Part shown: positions 18,216 through 26,126 of the stretch, piece by piece
How positions within the stretch are numbered: position 1 is the first letter of the stretch
Layout: each line of letters begins with the position of its first letter
Source: Lacisediminihabitans sp040549465
Lineage (GTDB): Bacteria; Actinomycetota; Actinomycetes; Actinomycetales; Microbacteriaceae
Direction: 5' to 3'
DNA length: 64,000 nucleotides
NCBI RefSeq assembly: GCF_040549465.1
Contig: NZ_JBEPTL010000001.1
Location: 62,001 to 126,000 of the forward strand
Program-made: the position numbers and the translations under genes
Notes under the pieces: generated by a model
Seen by the model: the letters and a program-made list of their open reading frames with translations, nothing else
Told to the model about the DNA's origin: nothing
Database searches by the model: none

Positions 18216-18295
18216 AGCTTCTCGACCCCCCAGGCCACAAGGGCGACGATAGCGAAAAGAGCTACCACGCCAATCAGATAGACGAGATCAAGCAA
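18212..18295 (-). CDS. extra single-helix micropeptide at the head of the kdp operon
   Basis: A 27-residue hydrophobic peptide, starting MLDLVYLIGVVALF and ending VAWGVEKL, read from TTG 18295. GGAGG sits 6 bases before the TTG, an excellent ribosome binding site, and its stop overlaps the kdpF GTG as GTGA. It is predicted to be one membrane helix with a short charged cytoplasmic tail. It resembles KdpF in size but not in its tail (VEKL, not PERF), so it is a separate gene. It is probably an accessory membrane peptide of the pump or its regulation; the function is unknown. Confidence 0.75.
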   Translation of the reverse strand: MLDLVYLIGVVALFAIVALVAWGVEKL

Positions 18296-18377
18296 AAGAA
18301 TCCTCCGCTGAAGCGACCGACTGCGGCCAAGCGGGCACGCAGCGACATTCCTGTACGAAGGAAGAGTCCACACCCGA

Positions 18378-18399
18378 GGGCGCTACGAATACCGCGCCC
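18378..18399 (-). terminator. hairpin between ppgK and kdp
   Basis: GGGCGC and GCGCCC form a 6-bp stem with a 10-base loop downstream of ppgK on the reverse strand. No T-tract follows, and its edge overlaps the first direct repeat, so it might instead be part of the kdp control region. Confidence 0.3.
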
Positions 18400-18437
18400 T
18401 AACGGATCCCTAACGGCGAGGGATCAAACGCTAACGC
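18397..18437 (-). promoter_or_regulatory. phased CGTTAG repeats, candidate KdpE operator
   Basis: Two perfect copies of CCCTAACGG (18397-18405 and 18408-18416) lie 11 bp apart, and a third partial copy (CTAACG at 18431) lies two further helical turns away. Tandem half-sites with 11-bp phasing are typical of OmpR/KdpE-family regulators. They sit about 100-140 bp upstream of the first kdp gene and downstream of ppgK, where an activator site is expected. The assignment to KdpE is inference. Confidence 0.5.
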
Positions 18438-18455
18438 GTCGCACTGCTGCGGAGG

Positions 18456-19205
18456 CTATTTTCCTGCGGCCAAGGCGGCGGCGCCGAGAATCCCGGCGTT
18501 GTTGCGCAGGGTGGCCGGCACGATGGGGGTGTCGAGTTTCAGCAGGGGGAGGAAGTCCTTGTACTCCTTCGAGACGCCTCCGCCGACGATGAACAGGTCG
18601 GGGTGAAAATACGCCTCGAGAGCGGAGTAGTACTTCTGCAGGCGGGCCGCCCAGTCGCCCCAACTCAGGTCTTCACGTTCCTTGGCCGCATAGGAGGCCT
18701 TCGTCTCGTAGTCCACGCCCTCCAACTCGATGTGTCCGAGTTCAGCGTTCGGCACCAGCACACCCTTGTAGATGATGGCGGTGCCGATCCCGGTGCCGAG
18801 GGTCGTCATGATGATGAGGCCCTTGGCCTTTTCCGCTGCACCGTAGAGGGTCTCGGCATAGCCGGCGGCATCCGCATCGTTAACGAACCGGATGTCGCAG
18901 CCGAGGCTCTTCTCGAACAGCTTCTCGGCTTCCAGGCCGATCCAGCTCTTCGACACGTTGGCGGCGGACAGTGTGGTGCCATTGACCACCACCGCGGGGA
19001 AGCAGACGCCCACCGGCTCCTTCTTGTCGACGCCGCCGAGCTTCTTGATGATCTGCTGCACGGTCTCGACGATTGCGTCAGGCTCGCCGCCCACCGGCGT
19101 CGGGATCTTCACGCGATCGCTCAGCAGTTTTCCGTTGGACACGTCGACCACAGCTCCTTTGATGCCGGTTCCGCCGATGTCGATGCCTACTGCCTTGTTA
19201 GCCAT
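18456..19205 (-). CDS. ppgK: polyphosphate glucokinase (ROK family)
   Basis: Phosphorylates glucose to glucose-6-phosphate using polyphosphate or ATP, the main actinobacterial glucokinase type. The 249-residue protein opens with GIDIGGTGIKGAVVD (phosphate-binding loop) and has FPAVVVNG, the NDADAAGYAE segment with the catalytic Asp, TLGTGIGTA and the ELGHIELEG metal/sugar motif. AGAAAGAA precedes ATG 19205. It stands alone, 46 bp after map on the same strand. Confidence 0.93.
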   Translation of the reverse strand: MANKAVGIDIGGTGIKGAVVDVSNGKLLSDRVKIPTPVGGEPDAIVETVQQIIKKLGGVDKKEPVGVCFPAVVVNGTTLSAANVSKSWIGLEAEKLFEKSLGCDIRFVNDADAAGYAETLYGAAEKAKGLIIMTTLGTGIGTAIIYKGVLVPNAELGHIELEGVDYETKASYAAKEREDLSWGDWAARLQKYYSALEAYFHPDLFIVGGGVSKEYKDFLPLLKLDTPIVPATLRNNAGILGAAALAAGK

Positions 19206-19251
19206 GCGTCATTCTTTCTGCGTGTTGTGCCGAATCCGTCGTTGTCTGAGA

Positions 19252-20118
19252 TTAGAGGAGCGTGAGGACTTCTGCGCCATACTCCGTCACGACCATGGTG
19301 TGCTCGAATTGCGCGGTGATACTGCGATCCTTGGTCACGATGGTCCAGTCATCCGCCCATATCTCCCACTCGATCGAACCGAGGGTCAGCATGGGCTCGA
19401 TGGTGAAGACCATACCGAGCTCGATCTCTGTCGAGTACTGCGGGGCCGAGTCGTAGTGCGGGATGATCAGCCCGGAGTGGAAGGCCTCGCCGACGCCATG
19501 ACCGGTAAAATCACGCACCACGCCATAATCGAAGCGGCGAGCGTAGGACTCGATAGCGCGGCCGATCACATTCACCTGGCGTCCGGGGGCCACGGCCTTG
19601 ATGCCGCGGTTGAGTGACTCACGGGTGCGATCGACCAGGTCTGCGATTTCCGTAGTCACCTCTCCGACGGTGAATGTCCGGTTGCTGTCGCCGTGCACGC
19701 CGTTCTTGAAAGCAGTGATGTCGATGTTGACGATGTCGCCGTCTTCCAGCACCGTGTCATCCGGGATGCCATGGCAGATCACCTCGTTCACCGAACTACA
19801 CAGCGACTTGGGATAGCCGCGATAGCCGAGGGTCGAGGGATAGGCGTCATTGGCGACCATGTAGTCGTGGCCGATCGCGTCCAACTCATCGGTCGTGACG
19901 CCTGGTCGCACGCTGGCACCGACAAGGGCGATGGCATCGGCGGCGATCCTGCCCGACTCACGGATGCGCGCGACCGCCTCAGGCGAATAGATGTCTGACC
20001 CGGCGAACCGCGAAGGAGCCGCCTTGCCGACGTACTCTGGACGCGGGATGTGCTGCGGCACCGATCGCCGGGGAGAGACGTGTCCCGGTACGAGGTGTCC
20101 GCTCGAATCCCTGGGCAT
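19252..20118 (-). CDS. map: type I methionine aminopeptidase with N-terminal SH3-binding-like extension
   Basis: Removes N-terminal methionine from nascent proteins. The 288-residue protein has the five metal ligands in NIDITAF, HGDSNRTF, FTGHGVGEAFH, TIEPML and FEHTMVVT. The first 40 residues are a Pro-rich extension (HVSPRRSVPQHIPRPEYVG) as in the mycobacterial MetAP1c form. ATG 20118 follows a leaderless-type box. It is divergent from the small gene at 20151. Actinobacteria often have a second map copy, which is not in this window. Confidence 0.95.
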   Translation of the reverse strand: MPRDSSGHLVPGHVSPRRSVPQHIPRPEYVGKAAPSRFAGSDIYSPEAVARIRESGRIAADAIALVGASVRPGVTTDELDAIGHDYMVANDAYPSTLGYRGYPKSLCSSVNEVICHGIPDDTVLEDGDIVNIDITAFKNGVHGDSNRTFTVGEVTTEIADLVDRTRESLNRGIKAVAPGRQVNVIGRAIESYARRFDYGVVRDFTGHGVGEAFHSGLIIPHYDSAPQYSTEIELGMVFTIEPMLTLGSIEWEIWADDWTIVTKDRSITAQFEHTMVVTEYGAEVLTLL

Positions 20119-20125
20119 AGGATCG

Positions 20126-20131
20126 ATTTTA
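20126..20131 (-). promoter_or_regulatory. -10 box TAAAAT of a leaderless map promoter
   Basis: On the reverse strand TAAAAT stands 7 bases before ATG 20118, and no Shine-Dalgarno sequence is present. Confidence 0.5.
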
Positions 20132-20150
20132 GTTGGCGATGGGAGTCTTC

Positions 20151-20321
20151 ATGACCGAGTGGTACTACAACAACCGAACTGGCGAGGTCGAAGAGGGCAG
20201 GCAGTCGCTCGCCTCAGAGGTCGATGGCCCCTTCGAATCGAAGGAAGATGCCGCTCGGGCGCCGGAGATCATCGCCGAACGCTCGCGCAAATGGGCCGAG
20301 GACGACGCCAGGAACGACTAA
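20151..20321 (+). CDS. small SPOR/map-associated conserved protein
   Basis: A 56-residue protein, starting MTEWYYNNRTGEVEEG and containing GPFESKEDAARAPEIIAER. The pattern W/Y-Y-N-x-x-T-G-x-V-E-x-G followed by GPF-x-T/S-x-E-x-A is a small actinobacterial family encoded beside map, sometimes mislabelled as methionine aminopeptidase. GGGAG lies 7 bases before ATG 20151, which is preferred over an earlier in-frame ATG at 20139. It is soluble, with a predicted strand-strand-helix arrangement. Its role is unknown. Confidence 0.65.
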   Translation: MTEWYYNNRTGEVEEGRQSLASEVDGPFESKEDAARAPEIIAERSRKWAEDDARND

Positions 20322-20325
20322 TTAG

Positions 20326-21177
20326 TCAGTCCTCGTACTCATGTTCCGGGGCAGGGTATGCGTGGTCGGACACGTCTGAGATATAGCTCTTCACCGCGTC
20401 CGTGAGCACCTCGCTGAGGTTCGCGTACTTCTTCACGAACTTCGGGATGCGACCCGTCGTGAGGCCGGCCCAGTCGGTCCAGACCAGCAGCTGTCCATCG
20501 ACGTGGGGGCCCGCCCCAACCCCGATGGTGGGGATTCGGAGTTCCCTGGTGACCTGCTCCGCCACATGCGACGGAACCATCTCGAGCACAACGGCGAAGG
20601 CGCCGGCTTCTTCGACCGCGTGGGCGTCGGCGAGCAGCTGTTCTGCGCCCTCCCCCCGGCCCTGAATGATGTGTCCGCCGAGCCCATGCTCGCTCTGCGG
20701 CGTGAATCCGATGTGCGCCATGACCGGGATGCCGGCTGAGACGATGCGGCGGATCTGCTCCGCGCTGCGCACGCCGCCCTCGAGCTTGACAGCGTGGGCG
20801 TGCGTCTCCTTCATGAAACGGAAGGCTGTGTGCAGGGCTTCGTCCGGCCCCGTCTCGTAGGAGCCGAAAGGCATGTCGGCGACGACGAAGGCCCGCGATA
20901 CGGCACCAGCGACGGCGCGCGTGAGCGGGATGAGGTCGTCGACTTTCACCGGGAGGGTCGTGTCGTAGCCGAGCACGTTGTTGCCAGCCGAGTCGCCGAC
21001 GAGCAAAAAGTCGATTCCCGCCGCGTCGAAGATGGATGCCGTCAGCTGGTCGTAGCTGGTGAGGCCGGTGATTTTCACGCCGTTCTCTTTGGCACTCTGA
21101 AAGTGCCTGGTACGAACGCGTTTGTGGTTGGGTGGCACTGTATTCGCCTGCGTCGCCGCAGCGGTGGGGTCGGTCAT
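20326..21177 (-). CDS. panB: 3-methyl-2-oxobutanoate hydroxymethyltransferase
   Basis: Transfers a hydroxymethyl group from 5,10-methylene-THF to alpha-ketoisovalerate, the first step of pantothenate and CoA synthesis. The 283-residue protein has the family motifs ITGLTSYD, LLVGDSAGNNVLGY (Mg2+-binding Asp), ADMPFGSYE, VKLEGG, MAHIGFTPQSEHGLGG and LEMVPSHVA, and IGVGAGPHVDGQLLVWTD near the end. It converges with the small gene at 20151, leaving 4 bases between stops, and is divergent from glnA2. No panC or panD is adjacent. Confidence 0.95.
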   Translation of the reverse strand: MTDPTAAATQANTVPPNHKRVRTRHFQSAKENGVKITGLTSYDQLTASIFDAAGIDFLLVGDSAGNNVLGYDTTLPVKVDDLIPLTRAVAGAVSRAFVVADMPFGSYETGPDEALHTAFRFMKETHAHAVKLEGGVRSAEQIRRIVSAGIPVMAHIGFTPQSEHGLGGHIIQGRGEGAEQLLADAHAVEEAGAFAVVLEMVPSHVAEQVTRELRIPTIGVGAGPHVDGQLLVWTDWAGLTTGRIPKFVKKYANLSEVLTDAVKSYISDVSDHAYPAPEHEYED

Positions 21178-21183
21178 GCCTGA

Positions 21184-21189
21184 AGCCTA
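21184..21189 (-). promoter_or_regulatory. -10 box TAGGCT of a leaderless panB promoter
   Basis: On the reverse strand TAGGCT lies 6 bases before ATG 21177, and no ribosome binding site is visible. Confidence 0.5.
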
Positions 21190-21285
21190 CTCAGGATGGA
21201 GCGGAGTCGAGGCAGAGCCACTAGCCTAATAGTCGGGCCGAATCGTCGAGATCGAACGGCCTGGACGAACCAGTTAGAGGAGCAA

Positions 21286-22641
21286 ATGGACAAGCAGCGT
21301 GACTTCGTTCTCCGCACTATCGAAGAGCGTGGCGTCAAGTTCATCCGCCTCTGGTTCACCGATGTCGTCGGTACGCTGAAATCGGTCGCGATCGCTCCGG
21401 CAGAGGTCGAGGGTGCTTTCGCGGAGGGACTCGGGTTCGACGGGTCCGCCATCGAGGGGCTCACCCGCTCCTATGAGGCCGACGTGCTCGCGCATCCGGA
21501 CCCTGCGACCTTCCAGATCCTGCCGTGGCGCGGGGAGATCGACCCGACAGCCCGCATGTTCTGCGACATCACCACTCCTGATGGCCAGCCTGCTGTGGCA
21601 GACCCGCGCAATGTACTCAAGCGCACGCTCGCGACGGCTGCTGAGCGCGGCTTCACGTTCTACACGCATCCAGAGGTCGAGTTCTACCTCCTGAAGAGCG
21701 CACAGTTCGGCACGGAGGGTCCAGAGCCCGTCGACCGCGCGGGTTACTTCGACAACGTGCCTGGCGGTACCGCGCACGACTTCCGTCGCCGCTCCGTGCG
21801 GATGCTGGAAGACCTCGGCATCTCCGTGGAGTTCAGCCACCACGAGGCTGGCCCCGGCCAGAACGAGATCGACCTGCGCTACGCGGACGCCCTCACCACT
21901 GCCGACAACATCATGACCTTCCGCACGGTGGTGAAGGAGGTGGCGATCGAGCAGGGCGTCTACGCGACCTTCATGCCGAAGCCGCTGTCCGGCGAGCCGG
22001 GCTCCGGAATGCATACTCACATGTCGCTCTTCGAGGGCGACTCGAACGCGTTCTTCGACGCGGGCGGCCAGTACCAGCTCTCCAAGATCGGCCGCCAGTT
22101 CATCGCCGGACTACTCAGGCATGCGCCGGAGATCACCGCCGTCACCAACCAGTTCGTCAACTCCTACAAGCGTCTCTGGGGCGGTGCATCGCAGAACAAG
22201 CTCGGCGAGGCGCCGAGCTTCGTCACCTGGGGGCACAACAACCGCTCCGCCCTGGTGCGGGTACCCCTCTATAAGCCGAACAAGGGTCAAAGTGCGCGCG
22301 TTGAGTATCGTGCGATCGACTCGGCCGCAAACCCCTATCTGGCCTTCTCTCTACTGCTCGCCGCCGGTCTCAAAGGCATCGAGGAAGGCTACGAGCTTCC
22401 GGCGGAGGCCGAGGACAACGTCTGGGAACTCTCCGACGCCGAGCGGCGCGCGCTGGGTTACAACCAGCTTCCTGCGAGCCTCGACCATGCCGTGTCGCTC
22501 ATGGAGGATTCGGAACTCGTTGCAGAGACCCTCGGCGAGCAGGTATTCAACTTCGTTCTTCTGAACAAGCGGCAGGAATGGCGCGAGTATCGTGCCCAGG
22601 TCACTCCTTACGAACTCAAGAGCAACCTGGAGATGCTGTAA
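21286..22641 (+). CDS. glnA2: glutamine synthetase-like protein, GlnA2 type, not adenylylatable
   Basis: A 451-residue GS-I family protein with FIRLWFTDVVGTLKSV at the start, HPEVEFYLL, the SHHEAGPGQNEIDLRYAD metal and ammonium region, ATFMPKPLSGEPGSGMHTH and the ATP segment VEYRAIDSAANPY. Where GSI-beta enzymes have the adenylylation Tyr (compare KDLYELPPEE in the glnA at 32142), this protein has DNVWELSDAE, so GlnE should not modify it. GlnA2 proteins are either glutamine synthetases or glutamyl-polyamine/amine ligases; I cannot decide here. AGAGGAG precedes ATG 21286. glnE follows after 18 bases, the same neighbour order as in mycobacteria. Confidence 0.88.
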   Translation: MDKQRDFVLRTIEERGVKFIRLWFTDVVGTLKSVAIAPAEVEGAFAEGLGFDGSAIEGLTRSYEADVLAHPDPATFQILPWRGEIDPTARMFCDITTPDGQPAVADPRNVLKRTLATAAERGFTFYTHPEVEFYLLKSAQFGTEGPEPVDRAGYFDNVPGGTAHDFRRRSVRMLEDLGISVEFSHHEAGPGQNEIDLRYADALTTADNIMTFRTVVKEVAIEQGVYATFMPKPLSGEPGSGMHTHMSLFEGDSNAFFDAGGQYQLSKIGRQFIAGLLRHAPEITAVTNQFVNSYKRLWGGASQNKLGEAPSFVTWGHNNRSALVRVPLYKPNKGQSARVEYRAIDSAANPYLAFSLLLAAGLKGIEEGYELPAEAEDNVWELSDAERRALGYNQLPASLDHAVSLMEDSELVAETLGEQVFNFVLLNKRQEWREYRAQVTPYELKSNLEML

Positions 22642-22659
22642 CCGGATCGCGGTGACGTT

Positions 22660-25617
22660 ATGGCGCGCGCACAGACCACTCTGACCGAGTTGGCGAGACT
22701 CGGCTTCGCAGAGCTAGACTCCACGACCGGACTGCTTGCCGAGCTCGGTGAGGAGCGGGCCGGCGAGTTGCTGCAGTTCTTCGCCGACGCAGCGGATCCG
22801 GACCAGGCGCTGCGATGCCTCCTCGAGCTCCTGAGGCAGTCGCCGGACGAGGTCAGTGCACTTCTGCGCGACTCGGACGCCGGCCACCGCCTCATCCGTG
22901 TTCTCGGAGCGTCGCGCGGACTGGCGGACTTCTTCCTGCGGCGACCGGAGGAGTTGGTCGCCCTGGCCGAGCCTTTCGCCGGTCCGCTCTCTGCCGAGTG
23001 GTACAGCGATGACCTGCTCGCCGCGGTCAGTGATCGTGAGACGGGCACCGAAGAGGCATCGTGGAACGCCTTCCGCATCCGCTATCGCCGTCATCTCGCC
23101 CAGCTGGCGGCATGGGACCTCGGCCAGGCCGATCCACTCGCCGCCCTCGATCGTGTCGCCGCGGCGCTCGCCGACCTCGCGGCCGCCGCTCTCAACGCCT
23201 CCCTGTTCGTCGCGAAGCGCTACAGCAGCTTCGCGGCCGACGACGTCGCCGCGACCCGCCTCGCGATCATCGGTATGGGTAAGGCCGGAGCGCGAGAACT
23301 CAACTATGTGAGCGATGTCGACGTGATTTTCGTCGCAGAGGGTGCCGACGGCCTGTCGGACGACAGGGCCGTGGAGATCGCGACGCGACTGGCCATGGCG
23401 ACGATGCACGGCATCCACGATCTGGCCATGGAACCGGAACTCTGGGAGGTCGACGCCAACCTGCGCCCGGAAGGCAAAGACGGCGCTCTCGTGCGAACTC
23501 TCGAATCCCACCTCGCCTATTACGACCGCTGGGCGAAGAGCTGGGAGTTCCAGGCACTGCTCAAGGCGCGACCGCTGGCCGGCGATCGCGAGCTGGGGGA
23601 GCGCTACGTGCAAAGCGTCGCACCGAAGGTGTGGAGCAGCGCCTCGCGAGAGAACTTCGTCGAGGGGGTTCAGCGAATGCGGGAGCGCGTCACCGACAAC
23701 ATTCCGAGCGAAGAACTGGACTACCAGCTCAAACTCGGGCCGGGCGGCCTGCGTGACGTGGAATTCACCATCCAGTTGCTCCAGCTCGTCCACGGCCAGA
23801 CCGATGACGTGGTGCGGCAGCGGGCCACGCTATCCGCCCTGGCGTCTCTGGCCGAACAGGGTTACATCGGTCGGGTTGAAGCTGCCAAGTTCTCTCGCGA
23901 CTACCGCTTCCTCCGGCTGCTCGAACATCGCCTGCAGCTCTCCCAACTGCGGCGGACCCACCTGATGCCGAGCGACTCCGACGCCCTGCGCGTGCTCGCT
24001 CGAGCGAGTGGACTGGCGACAAGCGCCGCCGACCTCACCGAACAGTGGACCAGAACCAAGATCGAGGTGCGCAGCCTGCACGAACGGCTGTTCTACCGCC
24101 CGCTGCTCTCGGCGGTGGCGGCTCTGCCGGAGGAAGGATTCGCCCTCAGCAGCGACCAGGCTGTCGCGCGTCTCGCGGCAATCGGATTCCTGGACCCACG
24201 TGGAGCTCTCGCTCATATCGGCGCGCTCACGTCGGGTGTGTCACGGCGTGCAGCCATCCAGCGCCACCTCCTTCCCGTGATGCTGCAATGGTTCGCCGAC
24301 GGTGCCGATCCGGACTACGGTCTCCTGGCCTTCCGCAAACTCAGCGACGATCTCGGTGAGTCGTACTGGTTCCTGCGGATGTTGCGCGATTCGTCTGGCG
24401 CGGCCAAACGACTGACGAACGTGCTGTCGAGTTCACGATTCGTCGGAGTGCTTCTCGAGCGGATACCCGAGGCCGCCGCCTGGGTCGACCGCGAGGAGGA
24501 ACTTCGTCCGAGAACCGCCGAGGCCCTCCTCGACGAGGCCTTCGCCACGGTAGCCCGCCACGACGATCCGGCAGCGGCAGCCCTTGCACTGCGAACCGCC
24601 AGGAGGCGGGAAGTGCTCCGCCTGGCGATCTCGGCGATTCTCGGCGTGATCGATGTCGAGGAGCTGGGTCGGGCGCTCTCCGATATCACCACGACCCTGC
24701 TCGCCGGAGTGCTCCGCGCCATCCGCAGCTCCGACGATGGCATCGAGTTTGCGATCATCGCCATGGGACGGTATGGAGGACAGGAACTCGGTTTCGGCTC
24801 GGATGCGGATGTCATGTACGTCTACCGTTCGACGACGGCCGGCGATGACGAGGCACAGTCCCGGGCGCGGGCGATCGTCGCTGAACTCGCCCGATTGACC
24901 GAGGATCTCAGACTGCCGCTCGACCTGGACATCCATCTGAGGCCGGAGGGCAAGAATGGCGCCGTCGTTCGCTCGCTCGACTCCTATCGCGCCTACTACG
25001 AGCGCTGGTCGCTGACCTGGGAGGCGCAAGCCCTGCTCCGCGCCCGTGCTGCCGTGGGGGATGTCACCCTCATGACCGATTTCGAAACGCTCGCCGACAT
25101 GGTCCGTTTTCCCAGAGCGATCCCGGACAAAGACGTGCGCGAGGTCAAGCGGATCAAGGCCAGGGTGGAGTCGGAGCGACTACCGCAGGCGGCGGATCCA
25201 TCACGGCACCTGAAACTCGGACGCGGTTCGCTCAGCGACGTCGAGTGGTTCGTGCAGTTGATCCAACTGCAGAACGGTGTCAAGATCCCGGGACTCCGGA
25301 CGACCTCGACGCTGACGGCGCTCCATGTCGCGTGCACGGAGGGATATATTCTGCCCGCCGAGGCAGCGAAGCTCCGCGACGCATGGGTACTCGCCTCCCG
25401 GGCCCGCTCGGCCATCACCCTGTGGTCGGCGCGCACCACCGACGTGCTGCCGACCGATCGCCAGCAGCTCGAGGGCGTCGCTCGTGTGCTCGAGTATCCG
25501 CCAGGATCCGCGACCCAGCTCGAAGAGGACTATCTGCGCGTCACGCGATTGGCTCGCGCCGTCTTCGAGAAGCGTTTCTACGGCTCCGACGAGCATCCGG
25601 CGCCGACCACGGCCTGA
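22660..25617 (+). CDS. glnE: glutamine synthetase adenylyltransferase / adenylyl-removing enzyme
   Basis: Bifunctional regulator (985 residues) that adds AMP to, or removes it from, the Tyr of GSI-beta glutamine synthetase according to nitrogen status. Two nucleotidyltransferase domains are visible: the first has ELNYVSDVDVIFV with the catalytic Asp pair, MEPELWEVDANLRPEGKDG and FQALLKARPLAGD; the second has ELGFGSDADVMYVY, DLDIHLRPEGKNG and QALLRARAAVGD. Each is followed by a helical linker (LKLGPGGLRDVEF and LKLGRGSLSDVEWF). The likely target is the glnA at 32142, not the adjacent glnA2. Confidence 0.95.
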   Translation: MARAQTTLTELARLGFAELDSTTGLLAELGEERAGELLQFFADAADPDQALRCLLELLRQSPDEVSALLRDSDAGHRLIRVLGASRGLADFFLRRPEELVALAEPFAGPLSAEWYSDDLLAAVSDRETGTEEASWNAFRIRYRRHLAQLAAWDLGQADPLAALDRVAAALADLAAAALNASLFVAKRYSSFAADDVAATRLAIIGMGKAGARELNYVSDVDVIFVAEGADGLSDDRAVEIATRLAMATMHGIHDLAMEPELWEVDANLRPEGKDGALVRTLESHLAYYDRWAKSWEFQALLKARPLAGDRELGERYVQSVAPKVWSSASRENFVEGVQRMRERVTDNIPSEELDYQLKLGPGGLRDVEFTIQLLQLVHGQTDDVVRQRATLSALASLAEQGYIGRVEAAKFSRDYRFLRLLEHRLQLSQLRRTHLMPSDSDALRVLARASGLATSAADLTEQWTRTKIEVRSLHERLFYRPLLSAVAALPEEGFALSSDQAVARLAAIGFLDPRGALAHIGALTSGVSRRAAIQRHLLPVMLQWFADGADPDYGLLAFRKLSDDLGESYWFLRMLRDSSGAAKRLTNVLSSSRFVGVLLERIPEAAAWVDREEELRPRTAEALLDEAFATVARHDDPAAAALALRTARRREVLRLAISAILGVIDVEELGRALSDITTTLLAGVLRAIRSSDDGIEFAIIAMGRYGGQELGFGSDADVMYVYRSTTAGDDEAQSRARAIVAELARLTEDLRLPLDLDIHLRPEGKNGAVVRSLDSYRAYYERWSLTWEAQALLRARAAVGDVTLMTDFETLADMVRFPRAIPDKDVREVKRIKARVESERLPQAADPSRHLKLGRGSLSDVEWFVQLIQLQNGVKIPGLRTTSTLTALHVACTEGYILPAEAAKLRDAWVLASRARSAITLWSARTTDVLPTDRQQLEGVARVLEYPPGSATQLEEDYLRVTRLARAVFEKRFYGSDEHPAPTTA

Positions 25618-25631
25618 CTCCCTGATCATGA

Positions 25632-25656
25632 CTCCCGACCCGTTTCGGGTCGGGAG
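25632..25656 (+). terminator. strong terminator hairpin after glnE
   Basis: A perfect 11-bp stem (CTCCCGACCCG with CGGGTCGGGAG) closes a TTT loop 15 bases after the glnE stop, and AACGTTTCC follows. It probably ends the glnA2-glnE transcript. Confidence 0.8.
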
Positions 25657-26126
25657 AACGTTTCCTGCAGGTTAATTTTGACCCAACTTGAGGTGCTCGA
25701 TCGCGTACCCCGAATGAGGGTTCTTTGTACCCCATTCCATAGGTCAGCTCGGACCCCGTCGAGGTACAACCCACGGATTCCGGCGTTCGGTCTGCGATGC
25801 GTGGAAGCGTTAATCCAAGGATCTCCGGGTACCGAAGCAACCTTCTGACCTGCATATTAGTCGAGCAGATCGATTCTCATACGTTGTAGGCAGCGAATTG
25901 TTCGGACCCCACGCGCTGTCCGCACTTATGCCGTCACGGGGTACGTCGGCCTAAGTGCCGACACCATTGCGTGAGCAAAAATCGCAAGCTCCGACTCGAT
26001 GCGGGAGTGCGCGTTGCAGCCCGCTTGCGTCCGCTTCCTGTCCATGTCAATAATCAAACCACCCGAAGAAATGACCAATTCCTCAGTGTCGCGGAAGTCA
26101 GCACAGTCGCAGCGAACGAGGCACCA
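25657..26126 (+). other. 470-bp gene-free leader of the polysaccharide operon
   Basis: No convincing gene is seen between the glnE terminator and the glycosyltransferase. It holds a 6-bp hairpin (GTCGGC/GCCGAC, 25945-25962) and short GTAC-containing repeats (TTGTACCCC, GAGGTACAACCC, GGGTACCG). An in-frame GTG at 25971 could extend the synthase by 52 residues, but it has no ribosome binding site and the added sequence is not family-like. I recognise no riboswitch class. Confidence 0.4.

Noticed and set aside
18296..18455. c-di-AMP (ydaO-type) or other riboswitch before kdp
   Set aside because: Such elements precede K+ transport genes in some bacteria, but none of the conserved core sequences is visible and the gap is short.
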